IMG/VR virus record: IMGVR_UViG_3300046830_000182
Location: 1-30,736 of that record
From: a virus
Length of the DNA: 30,736 nucleotides
Strand: one strand, 5' to 3'
Shown: positions 22,001-30,695 of the stretch, in pieces
Layout: the number at the start of each line of letters is the position of its first letter
Numbering within the stretch: the stretch's first letter is position 1
Notes under the pieces: model-generated
The model's database searches: none
What the model was told of the DNA's origin: nothing
The model's input: only the letters and a program-made list of their open reading frames with translations
Position numbers and translations under genes: made by a program

Positions 22001-22938
22001 TGTGCCTCATCTAGGTTCTGAGACTTGCTGAAGTTGTAGGTACCCAGTTCATCCAAAGCATCACTGCGAGCTGCAGCTGAATTGACGACAGCCTCTTCAG
22101 CATCCTTTGGTTGTGGCTTGAGGTTCTTTTTAAACCACTCACCAGATTTCTCAGACTCAGGAATCCACTTGGTTGATTCATCAACACCTTTGAGATTCTT
22201 TGCCAAAATGCCGAAGTTACCGAGGATATCAGCAACGACTCCTAGACCAACACCTTCAGTGACGTTTTTGATACGTTTAGCTTCTGGTGACTCTCCATCC
22301 AATGTTGCAATGTTGTCAGGAATCCAAGCGTAGGTACGAGGCCACATCTGTTTCAGAGTACCTGTCAGGTTGTCTCCTTCAGATTGCTCACTGATCGAGT
22401 CAACGGCTGCACCAGCACCAGCTGCAAAGCCAATCTCTCCGATCTTCTTTACAGCAGGGTCAGCAAGGAACTTAGCTTTACTTGTCTTTGCAGCAGCGCC
22501 GAGAAGTTTAGTACCCTTTCCAATAATACCTACCGATGGAAGAAGTACTGAAGAAATGTCACGTACACTTTGCAGTGCATCATTATGGAACTTAGGAAGT
22601 TTAGGTGCATCAACACCTGGGATTAGATTGATTACATCTACACCAAAGTCAAGTGCACCTGTTGGAATAGCGAAGACACTCTCAGCAGCTGTACGAGCAC
22701 CTACAAGAGTTTCATTCTCCTTTGTTTCGTTTGCAGCACCACCCGTAGATGGTTCTGTCTTTTGTTCTTTTGGTTGAGATCCTTGGTTTGATGGGGGAGA
22801 CTGTGCTCCCTCCTCAGGACTCTCGATCTGATTGATCTCTTCACGGCGTACCGCACGAGCATCGTTCATCTCTTTGAGTTCTTTTTCATCAATACCATCT
22901 GGCGTACCATTAAAGATCTCATCAATTGGATCGTTCAC
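19093..22938 (-). CDS. gp16: Internal core/ejection protein gp16 (1281 aa)
   Basis: Largest protein of the window, near the T7 gp16 length (1318). In T7 it is ejected with gp14 and gp15 to form the trans-envelope channel and engage DNA. It begins acidic and disordered (NDPIDEIFNGTPDG, then Pro/Gln/Glu-rich), followed by a hydrophobic region (ESVFAIPTGALDFGVDVINLIPGV) and long helical domains; another hydrophobic stretch near residue 950 (GTLAVMAAVGLYMNG) could insert in the membrane. Unlike T7 gp16 there is no N-terminal lytic transglycosylase motif; that domain is on gp15. The start is GTG 22938, 14 bases after gp15; no strong ribosome site. Confidence 0.9.
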   Translation of the reverse strand: MNDPIDEIFNGTPDGIDEKELKEMNDARAVRREEINQIESPEEGAQSPPSNQGSQPKEQKTEPSTGGAANETKENETLVGARTAAESVFAIPTGALDFGVDVINLIPGVDAPKLPKFHNDALQSVRDISSVLLPSVGIIGKGTKLLGAAAKTSKAKFLADPAVKKIGEIGFAAGAGAAVDSISEQSEGDNLTGTLKQMWPRTYAWIPDNIATLDGESPEAKRIKNVTEGVGLGVVADILGNFGILAKNLKGVDESTKWIPESEKSGEWFKKNLKPQPKDAEEAVVNSAAARSDALDELGTYNFSKSQNLDEAQLGVHDLYGYEESGTRSVDNLGIVGASVDAARIRFNADSSYGRLGSVISEPAMKIALEGVEEYDYVMKGLKETLQEADDYAYRTSGGKTLNSKQIREVGEQMAAEMMGMDKNQLKLFLSRFQSVDFETGNKVLTSDAAVGVKIAMKKMMKDFADLDTLKTRAYVETSLSGQVSDMAQGMRYSEGSAAYQRAQDQILDRLEFLMIQNGQNAYVKGRGLNLLNVFKRNKNFTKKTAEDIKKDGLEKLKDLKAEAKQTIDTLRSVKDSKPEMLGPFMLAYELTDGKVSTIHALNNYIRNSTGVFKKALIDGSPEVESAVMRGFWANVYNSTLSALGTPIKAGFSNLALLVERPIATFAGAVATGDMKTIKRGLYQYGSMFDTLQKGMQYMGQTFQRSGIDPYYAGVAGRDDLIMKNEEQLTVLKAFADAKAVEGDFGPQAMYEQIEAINDLANHPWLRFGTRAMQAFDGFTQAVVGNIEARGRAFDLLADGKIDEDLLEAAAKKAYKDIWDVDEKGRAIISDKAVKYAAGEIAMNLDNAANDALSYGIRKAPGIKPFLLFTKTPVNILKFTASHNPVGLFIDQVNAFSRPFKEMPMDRVKELLTARGVPIDENMETAYNAIRAELKGRKAIGTLAVMAAVGLYMNGKGTGYGLYDREKNQFRKYADKKPLTIEGPGGSQISYDNLGGLTDWAAMTFTILDNFDQMDEGSFREQLNAMAFVLASAVTDRTMLAGIEPLYDMLNGNIAAINRFASGFLPSATMPGSSQIAELTRLLAPELRVMEENLIAMVMNRTPLKGTLPTQTDWIDGGAIGTPSNPLARIYNTYAPNKINGKPSELKTFLADIEYDARPNMKTDGKGVDLTLMEQARVYDIMGQDGYFRQKATEIMNRTDSKEFRKKFFEFRKNDRQPRLEDFEELHIELDKVFNEAKARALGQLDEEMSGAIEQRRFDQNLLRKQNKLGSTTNDLLLPHR

Positions 22939-22952
22939 TTAGTAATACCGTA

Positions 22953-25439
22953 TTAGTTTTCAGGTAGACCTTTTACACCGGGACGTAAGATTGCCTGATT
23001 TTTCAGGACTTCTTTGCCATAGCCATACTTGGCTGCAGCTTTAAGTACTTTAGGAAGGTATGCTGCATTCTCACCAGGAAGAGGATAGGTAGCTAGGTTC
23101 TTATAGTTCGGTCCAGCGTTGTACATATACAGCGCCATCTCAAGACTCACCTGTCGTGGGTATGCCACGTTCTTACCATCCATGATGTCTCTCAGGTAGC
23201 TAGCAGCTCCCATGATTGCGCTCTCAGGATCAGTAACATCTACACCTCTTTCAGCTGCAGTTGATGGGATGAACTGGGTCAGACCCTCTGCCTTGCTGTA
23301 CTGGTTATAAGCTTGTACGTTCCACGCACTTTCTGTTTCAATAAGACCTGCAATGATTGCGGGTGGGATATCGAACTTCTCTCCAGCCCTTTGGATAATT
23401 TCACCATATCCTTGGGGAACACGTTCAGGTGCATAGCTGGACATGTTAGACAAACCACGACTGCTTCGTTCAGGAGTCTTGAACTTATACAGAAGTTGTT
23501 GTTGTTTAGGAGTAAGTTCGTTTTGTACTTGTTCGATTGCAGGGCTCGGAGGTAATGCATCCAAACCGTTAATCTCTCTAAGTTTATTGAGTACAGTCAT
23601 TGGATCAACCCCTTGCTTACTAGCGATGTATTCAATCATCGCGTTTGGTTTCCAACCGGGCTGACCATAACCTTCGCCAAAGGCTTCAAGTTGATCACGA
23701 CTAAACAGTAGTTCAGCGCCTTCTTTAGTGAAGATAGCTCCCTGCTGATCTTTCATAACTGCATCGACACGAGATATCTCTGAGTCAATTTTCTTCAGTG
23801 CTGAAAGCCGATCGGCATCAGATCCCAAGACACCTTCAAATCCAGTGCCTTTGTTAAACACAGTTACTTTTGGATCTGAGATTTCTCGGATGACAATGTT
23901 CAGTGCATCACCCACTGGGTTTTGAGACCCGCTTGTTTCTGCCTTGAACACTAGATCCATAAACTTCTCTTGCATCTGAGCAGTCTTCAAGCCAACAGTC
24001 GGATGTTTCTTCGACATTGGCGTGACATCAGCTCTGAACTCAACAGCATCCTTGATGGCTTCTTTTGCTTTGTTTAGACCGCCACTACTTTGAAGCTTGT
24101 CTACAGCTTGTGCGCGGGACATAAAGTCCTTTTGGATCCTTGGATCAAACTTCATCAACCGTTCAGTAGTCAAAAGACCAAGACTTAGTAGATCCTCGGC
24201 CTGTTGTTTCTGAGCTGTGAAACGTTTACCTTCAACACTGTTTTGTTTCAGGGTTGTTAGCTTTGAACTACGGATACCATATTTATCAAAGAGGTAATCA
24301 ATACGTTCCTGAATCTGATCATCTGTGAATCCATCAGTATCTTCAGGATCAAGATACGCATCTACGATTGCTTGCTCTTCCTGTTCGAAGACCATCTGAC
24401 GGTCATCTTGCTGGTTCTTCCAATCAGTCCTAGCGTTTTGCCTTACTGACCTGTCAATAGCTTTGAAGCGTCGAGCGTAGAACTCACCGTAGGTCTTTCC
24501 TTCACCAGGACTACCCTTAGGGATGACCTCAGATTTGAGTACTTCTAGACCTCTGTCAGTTACATACCCATTTCTACGGGCACTGATTATCATCTGGTCA
24601 AACTTCTCCCATGCTCCTTTAGGACCAATTGAGAAGCCGTTCTGATCAGCTAGTGCAGACAGTGCAGGGATCACCTGAGACAAAGGTTTACCTGCCTCTA
24701 CATCTCTGAAAATCTCTTCTTCACGTCGAGCACTATCTTGTTGAATCCAGTTAGATCGATAGGACTGTGAGTCATACTTAGCGATCCTCCGTACTTCTGG
24801 CAAGATCTTTTCTTGAAGGAATGAAGATCTCATTCCAGTCATCCCATATCTCTCAGCAAATGCAGGGATAACTTCATTGTTAATGTACTCATCTCGTTCA
24901 GCTGGTGGCAGAGTTGAGAACTGCTTAGTGGCTTCACGGATCACATTAGGTAGTTGGGTCTCAATAGCTTTTAATGCTTGAGCTTCCTTACGTCCCATCT
25001 GTGCCCAGACACTTCCAGACCTAAATGGTGTAGCTGCTTCGTAGTCGACCTTACCAATCTCTGTGGCTACCTTTTGACCGTCGATGTATTCAGCTGCAGC
25101 TTGCTCAGTACCTGCCACATAGTCAGGGCTAGGCAGTGTAGGGTTCAGTAGTTCTTGAGTGAATGCATCCTTGCGTTGTCGGATAGCATCATCGACATAG
25201 AGCTGGCTCAGTTCATCAGCAGCTTTCGTTGAGAATTCAGCTAAAGCTTTGATGCCTGCAATTCGTTGCTGGTTATTTGCATTGATGGCAGCAGAGTCTG
25301 CACGAATTTGATTCAAGACTGCACGCTCATTAGCCAGTGCCTTCTCATGTTCAGTAGCTAGAGCACTTGTGAAATCAACAGGAGCTATAGGATCAAAACC
25401 AGTATTAGATTGTGTTGGATTGTATTGAATAGGTTCCAT
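22953..25439 (-). CDS. gp15: Internal core protein gp15 with C-terminal lytic transglycosylase (828 aa)
   Basis: Ejection-core protein in the T7 gp15 slot. The first about 650 residues are helical and charged. The last 150 form an SLT lysozyme-like domain: GEIIQRAGEKFDIPPAIIAGLIETESAWN with the catalytic Glu703 of the ES motif, then YSKAEGLTQFIPSTAAERG and MYNAG, the three classic motifs. It would cut peptidoglycan so that the channel can pass. In T7 this activity sits at the N-terminus of gp16. The ATG overlaps the gp14 stop (TAATG). Confidence 0.93.
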   Translation of the reverse strand: MEPIQYNPTQSNTGFDPIAPVDFTSALATEHEKALANERAVLNQIRADSAAINANNQQRIAGIKALAEFSTKAADELSQLYVDDAIRQRKDAFTQELLNPTLPSPDYVAGTEQAAAEYIDGQKVATEIGKVDYEAATPFRSGSVWAQMGRKEAQALKAIETQLPNVIREATKQFSTLPPAERDEYINNEVIPAFAERYGMTGMRSSFLQEKILPEVRRIAKYDSQSYRSNWIQQDSARREEEIFRDVEAGKPLSQVIPALSALADQNGFSIGPKGAWEKFDQMIISARRNGYVTDRGLEVLKSEVIPKGSPGEGKTYGEFYARRFKAIDRSVRQNARTDWKNQQDDRQMVFEQEEQAIVDAYLDPEDTDGFTDDQIQERIDYLFDKYGIRSSKLTTLKQNSVEGKRFTAQKQQAEDLLSLGLLTTERLMKFDPRIQKDFMSRAQAVDKLQSSGGLNKAKEAIKDAVEFRADVTPMSKKHPTVGLKTAQMQEKFMDLVFKAETSGSQNPVGDALNIVIREISDPKVTVFNKGTGFEGVLGSDADRLSALKKIDSEISRVDAVMKDQQGAIFTKEGAELLFSRDQLEAFGEGYGQPGWKPNAMIEYIASKQGVDPMTVLNKLREINGLDALPPSPAIEQVQNELTPKQQQLLYKFKTPERSSRGLSNMSSYAPERVPQGYGEIIQRAGEKFDIPPAIIAGLIETESAWNVQAYNQYSKAEGLTQFIPSTAAERGVDVTDPESAIMGAASYLRDIMDGKNVAYPRQVSLEMALYMYNAGPNYKNLATYPLPGENAAYLPKVLKAAAKYGYGKEVLKNQAILRPGVKGLPEN

Positions 25440-26125
25440 TATGCTCTAAGTTGTGCATCAGCATTGAAGCCAGCAGAGATACCACCAAGTAGTGCGTTTC
25501 CTACACCAGCCATAAGTGATCCTTGAGACGGTCCAGTGAACTGAACAGGCTCAGGGATCGGAACAGGTTTCATAGGTGCAATAGCAACCTTGCTGAATGC
25601 AGCATTGTTTGCATTCTCCTGTCTGCGTCGTACATCCATGTCAGCGTTAGCTTGTCCAAGACGAGCACTCATCAGGTTGGCTCCCATGACACCTTGGTTA
25701 CGGACATACTGACCAATCACATTGGAATCAATACGACCAGCACTACGACCAGATCTGCCACTAGCAGCAGCAGAACCTTGGCTCTGTGCTAGACGAACCA
25801 TCATGTTCTGTGTCTGAACACTCTGCTGTTTAATTACATCGTTGATTCGTTGTTGATTACGACCCTGTGCAAGTGACGCAGCAGCTGCATTGTTTTGCAA
25901 TGTCTGTTGATAGACACCACGTTTCTGTGCATAGAGTCCAGTACGTTGAATCCAATCACGTTGTTGAATTCTCAGCTGATATCGATACTGTCTTCTTAGT
26001 TGTTCATTTTGTCGTCGCGCAGCCTCAGCTTCAGCATTGTTTTGTCCAAAGGCTCCGAGAATTCCGGTCACTCCTTTGACAGCACCAATGCCGATTGAAG
26101 CCATACTTATTGGATCCATCGCCAT
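25439..26125 (-). CDS. gp14: Internal virion protein gp14 (228 aa)
   Basis: Hydrophobic Gly/Ala/Ile N-terminus (SMASIGIGAVKGVTGILGAFG), Gln/Arg-rich helical middle (RRQYRYQLRIQQRDWIQR) and a glycine-rich C-terminus: the profile of T7 gp14 (196 aa), which forms the outer-membrane part of the ejection channel. The ATG at 26125 overlaps gp13 by 19 bases; in-frame ATGs at 26119 and 26104 are alternatives, the last starting just past the gp13 stop. No ribosome site separates them. Confidence 0.9.
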   Translation of the reverse strand: MAMDPISMASIGIGAVKGVTGILGAFGQNNAEAEAARRQNEQLRRQYRYQLRIQQRDWIQRTGLYAQKRGVYQQTLQNNAAAASLAQGRNQQRINDVIKQQSVQTQNMMVRLAQSQGSAAASGRSGRSAGRIDSNVIGQYVRNQGVMGANLMSARLGQANADMDVRRRQENANNAAFSKVAIAPMKPVPIPEPVQFTGPSQGSLMAGVGNALLGGISAGFNADAQLRA

Positions 26126-26550
26126 CGTCTAAAAGGTATAAAGGGTAAGTTGTTAGGCCCAAAGGGGACCTCATCTAATAACTCGAATCCGAGATATCTA
26201 AGAAGTTTTAAATGAGTGGTATTTCTTTTATCTGCATAGTTCCACAGTACTTCTTCTGATCTACTTTCAATAAAACGTTTCGCTTCTCTTGCAAAGGTAA
26301 TCGGGAAGTCATGGATAGCGTCAGTACATAGCATCCAAATGCGTCCGTCATCTTCTACTCCAGCTAGTCCGGCAATCCTGCCGTCAGGTACTGTGAACGA
26401 TACACAGAAGCCCTGCAGAGAAGAGATAGGGATGTGGATAGTAGGTACTACCCCATAACCCTCTACCGCTTCTCTGTAGTCATCCTCGCGTAAGTTAGAA
26501 GCTACTTGATAGGCAGCCTCTAACGTACAGGGTTGAATATAATTAGGCAC
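26107..26550 (-). CDS. gp13: gp13-like internal protein with GNAT-like fold (147 aa)
   Basis: Matches T7 gp13 (138 aa) in length, position and pattern: ILHxx-type helix (YRE, then IHIPISSLQGFCVSFTV), RIAGLAGVEDDGRIWMLCTDAI, FAREAKRFIESRSEEVLWNY and the T7-like signature WNYADKRNTTHLKLLRYLGFEL. T7 gp13 is needed for maturation of the internal core. The only usable start is GTG 26550, overlapping gp12 by 8 bases. Acetyltransferase activity is not implied. Confidence 0.9.
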   Translation of the reverse strand: MPNYIQPCTLEAAYQVASNLREDDYREAVEGYGVVPTIHIPISSLQGFCVSFTVPDGRIAGLAGVEDDGRIWMLCTDAIHDFPITFAREAKRFIESRSEEVLWNYADKRNTTHLKLLRYLGFELLDEVPFGPNNLPFIPFRRWRWIQ

Positions 26551-29278
26551 GTTTATAATATGGTCTGTTCCAGTCTCCTTCCCACGTCATTGAACGTAGT
26601 GTCAATGGTGCATTGTAACTGGTAGACATTGTGATGTTGAGATTATGGTTTCTCGTATAGATGGGCATGGTTTCTACATGCTCACCATAGAGTGGTGGGA
26701 AGTTAGCTTTGTACTCATCAGCTGGTGATTGTTCAACCAGTAAGTCATAGTCGTCGTAACCATTCCTACTAATCTTTAGGTTGTATGCACCGATAGCAGC
26801 TGTACTTAACTTGATTCTGTGGATAGTAAGGTTGGCAGTAACATCAGATGTATCCTTTGACCTTGCATAAATAGTAGGGAAGGTAATCCTTGTCTCAAAT
26901 TCCACACCATCTGCTGTCTCGGTGTACCCATCAGTGAAGTTAGGTACAAGAGAAGCACTGTTAGCTGGCAGACCCTCAACAGTATTAGCTTGCATTCTAT
27001 ACAAGGTTCCGTCGCTAAGTACTACATACATCTTGTCTCTAGGTAGGGAGACATATGCTACGGGTTTATCAACCGACCATTTCACCCATGCACTTTGGGT
27101 TGACTCCTGACTATTCTCCTGTCGAAACCGATAGAGATACATGTTACGTGATCCACTATCTGTATATCGCTTATAAACAATAGCCATTGATTGTTCACGA
27201 GAGGATACAGGCATATTGAATCCTTGACCAAACTGAGTCTGAATCTGTTGAGACCTCTCATTAATGTCTACAGGACCACGATCATATACGTTGGTCATTT
27301 CATAGAAACGCTTCCACCCTCCACTAATGAAGGCTAGGTTTGTTCCCAGATAGACAGGGTTGGAAACCGGATCAAATGTATAGTTAGCAATCTTAGTTAC
27401 GCTAGCTGTCTCAGATGTAAGAACATCATTAGCAGTAGTTATACTGTATTGCTCAGAGTCACCAAATAATACCATTCCGTTGTTGACAACAGCAGAGCCA
27501 TAAATAGGAACACGTTGGTTGCTATTAGCAATCAGGTCAATTGGATCAATAATACTTGTACTGACAGCTGTGTTTAGGAACAGGTTGTCGATCTCTCCAG
27601 CACGTGATGTAATGATAGAACCAACACTCGTCAAAAAGAATAATCTATTCTTGTAGTAGTTGATCTCAGTGATACGTGCCCTGTCTTGGAACATTGATGG
27701 GTTGTCCTTTGACGTACCAGCAGTCCGTTCTTTGTACTCCATTGGAGATACAATAAAGACAAAGTCTTCTCGATCTGATTCTCTCACGATAGTAATCATG
27801 TGAGGGAGAGTACTGTTCTCAGGGTTATAAGGCTCGTATGGTTTAGCAATCTCTTCCCAATAACCATCAGACTTTGTAAACTCAACGTCTTGTGTTGACT
27901 GACTTTCTGACTTGTACTGTAGATAGTAGTTGTTCTGATTATCAAATGAGTTTAGAACTTCTACGATAAACCCTGCATAACATTCGACAGGTAGTTCAGC
28001 TACAGTGTTAACACGAACAATAGGTACCTCGTCATCTTCTAGCTCTTGTGAGTTCATCACATCAGCAACCGCAATCTCATCTGTACTTACTGAGAAAGGT
28101 GCTTGATTTTCAAGGTAGATACCATTACCGACCACTACAGCTTTATCAATACCTCCTGCTTTAAAGGCATCTGCAAGGTTGTTTAGGATTTCACTGGCAC
28201 CTAAGTTACTTACATCACCAGGAGTAACGTCTACGTTTCTAGTAGCTAGGACATTGTTGGTATCTTTAATCTTAAATGTGAGTCTAAGATCAGGTTTGTT
28301 AGCGGAACCAACTACTGATGACGGTAGTGTTTCTCTGTATACTTGGTTTGTTTCATAACCTTTACCAGAGGTAATAAGCTTAGTACTCCATGTATAACGA
28401 GCTTCGTTTCTAAAGCCATCACCATCACTACTTTGCAGCTGTACTACTTGTCCTACAAAAGTCACTTCTACAATTGCTGCTTCTCTAACACCAGGACCAT
28501 TCAAGCTAAATCGATAAGACTTTCCATTCAAAGGAAGAGACACATCTTCGTCATACCTATCACCAAGATCTTCTACGCTATCCAGCTGGATGTCTGAGAT
28601 GTACCTGTACTCATCAACAGCATTATCGGCAAAGAACCTTTTAAATGTGTAGTCGTAGTTAGCTGTATCAATAATTTTTAGATTAATAAAGCTATAGTAT
28701 GTACCACGTTGTTCATCAGTAGGGACTTCTCGACCATCAAGAGATGGTACTTGGCTGGGGTTAGTAAAAATAATATGATCTTTACTTACGCAATACTTTA
28801 AGGGCTCGTCTACGTCATGTTTAAAGTAACCAATGACAGGACCATCATTAACTGGAATTGATTCTGCCTTGTCATTGTCATCAACTACATTCAAGATGTT
28901 GCCATTGTATTCATATTTTTGATGAGGGCTGACAGCAATATCTGTGTATTTAATTAGCTGTACTTCTCCATCTTGGTTAAAGATGGTTATAGTGCCATCG
29001 TTATTAACATTTCCAAAATAGACAAAGTCATTGTTGATCTGGTTACTCAGCTCTAGTTCAAACCAAGTGCCACCAGGATCTAAGCTTGGTGTGGCTGGTG
29101 ACCCGTCGTTGTAATTAGTGTATGTGATTAACTCGAACCCTGGCCGACGTGTCAAACCAATCGTAGGGTCAGGAATGACATTGAGTGCTTCTACCAGTTG
29201 TCCTGGTTTCTTTAGTTCATCTGGCTGTTCATTCAAACCACCCAGATAGTTAGGGTAAGATTGTGATACAGCGCTCAT
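26543..29278 (-). CDS. gp12: Tail tubular protein B (T7 gp12, 911 aa)
   Basis: The nozzle of the short tail. The N-terminus (QSYPNYLGGLNEQPDELKKPGQLVEALNVIPD...RRPGFE) is the gp12 type start. Later hallmarks are FQDRARITEINYYKNRLFFLTSVGSIITSRAGEID, DPIDLIANSNQRVPIYGSAVVNNGMVLFGDSEQY and the end LRSMTWEGDWNRPYYKRA. It is longer than T7 gp12 (794 aa) through internal insertions. It couples to gp11 by an ATGA overlap and to gp13 by an 8-base overlap. Confidence 0.96.
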   Translation of the reverse strand: MSAVSQSYPNYLGGLNEQPDELKKPGQLVEALNVIPDPTIGLTRRPGFELITYTNYNDGSPATPSLDPGGTWFELELSNQINNDFVYFGNVNNDGTITIFNQDGEVQLIKYTDIAVSPHQKYEYNGNILNVVDDNDKAESIPVNDGPVIGYFKHDVDEPLKYCVSKDHIIFTNPSQVPSLDGREVPTDEQRGTYYSFINLKIIDTANYDYTFKRFFADNAVDEYRYISDIQLDSVEDLGDRYDEDVSLPLNGKSYRFSLNGPGVREAAIVEVTFVGQVVQLQSSDGDGFRNEARYTWSTKLITSGKGYETNQVYRETLPSSVVGSANKPDLRLTFKIKDTNNVLATRNVDVTPGDVSNLGASEILNNLADAFKAGGIDKAVVVGNGIYLENQAPFSVSTDEIAVADVMNSQELEDDEVPIVRVNTVAELPVECYAGFIVEVLNSFDNQNNYYLQYKSESQSTQDVEFTKSDGYWEEIAKPYEPYNPENSTLPHMITIVRESDREDFVFIVSPMEYKERTAGTSKDNPSMFQDRARITEINYYKNRLFFLTSVGSIITSRAGEIDNLFLNTAVSTSIIDPIDLIANSNQRVPIYGSAVVNNGMVLFGDSEQYSITTANDVLTSETASVTKIANYTFDPVSNPVYLGTNLAFISGGWKRFYEMTNVYDRGPVDINERSQQIQTQFGQGFNMPVSSREQSMAIVYKRYTDSGSRNMYLYRFRQENSQESTQSAWVKWSVDKPVAYVSLPRDKMYVVLSDGTLYRMQANTVEGLPANSASLVPNFTDGYTETADGVEFETRITFPTIYARSKDTSDVTANLTIHRIKLSTAAIGAYNLKISRNGYDDYDLLVEQSPADEYKANFPPLYGEHVETMPIYTRNHNLNITMSTSYNAPLTLRSMTWEGDWNRPYYKRA

Positions 29279-29913
29279 CGTGCAAGGGTCCTATAGGGTT
29301 GATAAGGTCGATAGGAAGTACCGTCAGGTGTACCAAAGATCGTGTGGTCTCCTTGGTTGCATTCGTACTCCATGCAAGCTGCACGAGCCTGTGCCTCTTG
29401 AGTACCTAAAAGCTGTACCAGCTGAGGGTTGGTAACCAGCTGTGTAGCAGCACGACCGCTAGCACGTAGAGTGATATAACGCTTGAATACAGAAGGTAGT
29501 TCCTCATAATCCCACTTCCAAACAATGTTGAACAGGATGGATTTCTGAGGATCAAACTCAAAAGTATGATTCAGCTTGTCGTACAATCTTCCATTGCGTT
29601 TGACAAGATCAGTTGTACGGTAGACAGCATTCTCGTAGACATCCATCCGCAGGATGTTCTCAGGTACATAAATGCAGCCGTCTGCTTCTGGTGTGAGAGG
29701 ATAATGATCCTCACGGTTAAACACCCATCCCTCATTTTGTACATCAGCATTGACTTCCATCAACAGTGAATGTACAAAAGCTACTTCAGGGTTAATATAA
29801 ACAAGTTCTCCATCAGTCTTCTGATAGATACGGGTAATAGGTGCTTGCCCAATTGCCATAAGAATTGAGTTTACAGAGCTGAGTTCACTTTCGGCTTGGA
29901 TTGTCTGGTTCAT
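29275..29913 (-). CDS. gp11: Tail tubular protein A (T7 gp11, 212 aa)
   Basis: Adaptor ring between portal and nozzle. ELSSVNSILMAIGQAPI matches the T7 gp11 start, followed by NADVQNEGWVFNRED, LPSVFKRYITLRASGRAATQL and QEAQARAACMEYECNQGDHT. I chose ATG 29913 (MNQTIQAESEL); the frame runs to a TTG at 29949 that only reflects overlap. The start lies 29 bases inside the upstream HNH gene, with AAGAAGG just before it. Confidence 0.95.
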   Translation of the reverse strand: MNQTIQAESELSSVNSILMAIGQAPITRIYQKTDGELVYINPEVAFVHSLLMEVNADVQNEGWVFNREDHYPLTPEADGCIYVPENILRMDVYENAVYRTTDLVKRNGRLYDKLNHTFEFDPQKSILFNIVWKWDYEELPSVFKRYITLRASGRAATQLVTNPQLVQLLGTQEAQARAACMEYECNQGDHTIFGTPDGTSYRPYQPYRTLAR

Positions 29914-30205
29914 AACCTTCTTTGTTGAGATACTTGATTGCGTTAGCAAGTAGATTTATATTGTCATTAAGGTAACCTATTCCTAGGTTGCATGTATTGC
30001 ACAATAGACCTCGGATCTTTCCAGTATCGTGGTCGTGGTCTATTGCTAAAGCTTGTTTATTTTCGGAGGAATGCTTACCGCAGATAGCACAACAATCGTT
30101 CTGCCTGGATTTCATATCCTCATAGAACTCATCAGTTATGGCATAAACCCTTCGTCTTTGCCTTGCTCTATCTCTTCGGCGCACCTCCTCTTTGGAGAGT
30201 GCCAT
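29885..30205 (-). CDS. Endonuclease VII-like HNH nuclease (106 aa)
   Basis: Same family as the gene beside terL: CCAICGKHSSENKQALAIDHDH, then TGKIRGLLCNTCNLGIGYLND with the DHDH metal site and four zinc cysteines. The N-terminus is Arg-rich (SKEEVRRRDRARQRRRVY). It is wedged between the terminator after the capsid genes and gp11 and overlaps gp11 by 29 bases. A free-standing homing or recombination nuclease is the usual reading. Confidence 0.9.
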   Translation of the reverse strand: MALSKEEVRRRDRARQRRRVYAITDEFYEDMKSRQNDCCAICGKHSSENKQALAIDHDHDTGKIRGLLCNTCNLGIGYLNDNINLLANAIKYLNKEGYEPDNPSRK

Positions 30206-30214
30206 CTAATATTC

Positions 30215-30242
30215 AAAAAAAAGCCCCCACCGAAGTGAGGGC
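30215..30242 (-). terminator. Strong intrinsic terminator after capsid genes
   Basis: On the minus strand GCCCTCAC pairs with GTGGGGGC (8 bp, one G-U) across a UUCG tetraloop, followed by eight U residues. It sits 11 bases past the 65-aa gene, where T7 has T-phi just after gene 10. Partial readthrough would set the capsid-to-tail expression ratio. Confidence 0.9.
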
Positions 30243-30253
30243 TGTTGTATAAA

Positions 30254-30451
30254 TCAGGAGGTCGGCTCAAGCTGAGCAAAGTCAGGAGCAGGACCATCAG
30301 ACACGTCACCACCAACGGAGGTGCCGTAGTGATATGCATCACGCATATCTTGAGTTTCACTGTTCACCACAGAACCGAGCACAGCATTGACACCAGCGGG
30401 GTCATAGCTACGTGCGGTCTTGGCAACAGAATAACGAGTAGTTACAGCCAT
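30254..30451 (-). CDS. Small virion-region protein, unknown (65 aa)
   Basis: ATG 30451; begins MAVTTRYSVAKTARSYDPAG and ends DFAQLEPTS. Polar, with a GTSVGGDVSDGPAPD linker. No family recognised. It lies 6 bases after the 74-aa gene and before the capsid terminator, so it is expressed with the major capsid protein at high level; capsid decoration is possible but unproven. Confidence 0.75.
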   Translation of the reverse strand: MAVTTRYSVAKTARSYDPAGVNAVLGSVVNSETQDMRDAYHYGTSVGGDVSDGPAPDFAQLEPTS

Positions 30452-30457
30452 AGTTAA

Positions 30458-30682
30458 TTACGGAGTAGGTGCAGGAGTTTGATCAGGGATCTCAGCTCCA
30501 GAGGAAGCGGTCACGGTGTACTTAGAGTCAGCAGCAACGCGACCGTATTCAACGGGAGTCATGGGATCCTGGGTGATAGAAACCACAGGCTGGTTAGTCT
30601 TCACAGCACCAGTCGTAGACATAGTGACATGAATACCAGTCTTAGTTTCACCGTATTGTTGAGTTCCAGGATTCAAAGACAT
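30458..30682 (-). CDS. Small virion-region protein, unknown (74 aa)
   Basis: ATG 30682 with a strong ribosome site (AGGAGGT) in the 13-base gap after the capsid gene. The protein is Thr/Ser/Val-rich and beta-like (GIHVTMSTTGAVKTNQPVVSITQD) with a Pro/Thr tail (PDQTPAPTP). I do not recognise it. Co-expression with the capsid suggests a structural accessory. Confidence 0.75.
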   Translation of the reverse strand: MSLNPGTQQYGETKTGIHVTMSTTGAVKTNQPVVSITQDPMTPVEYGRVAADSKYTVTASSGAEIPDQTPAPTP

Positions 30683-30695
30683 GACTTACCTCCTA

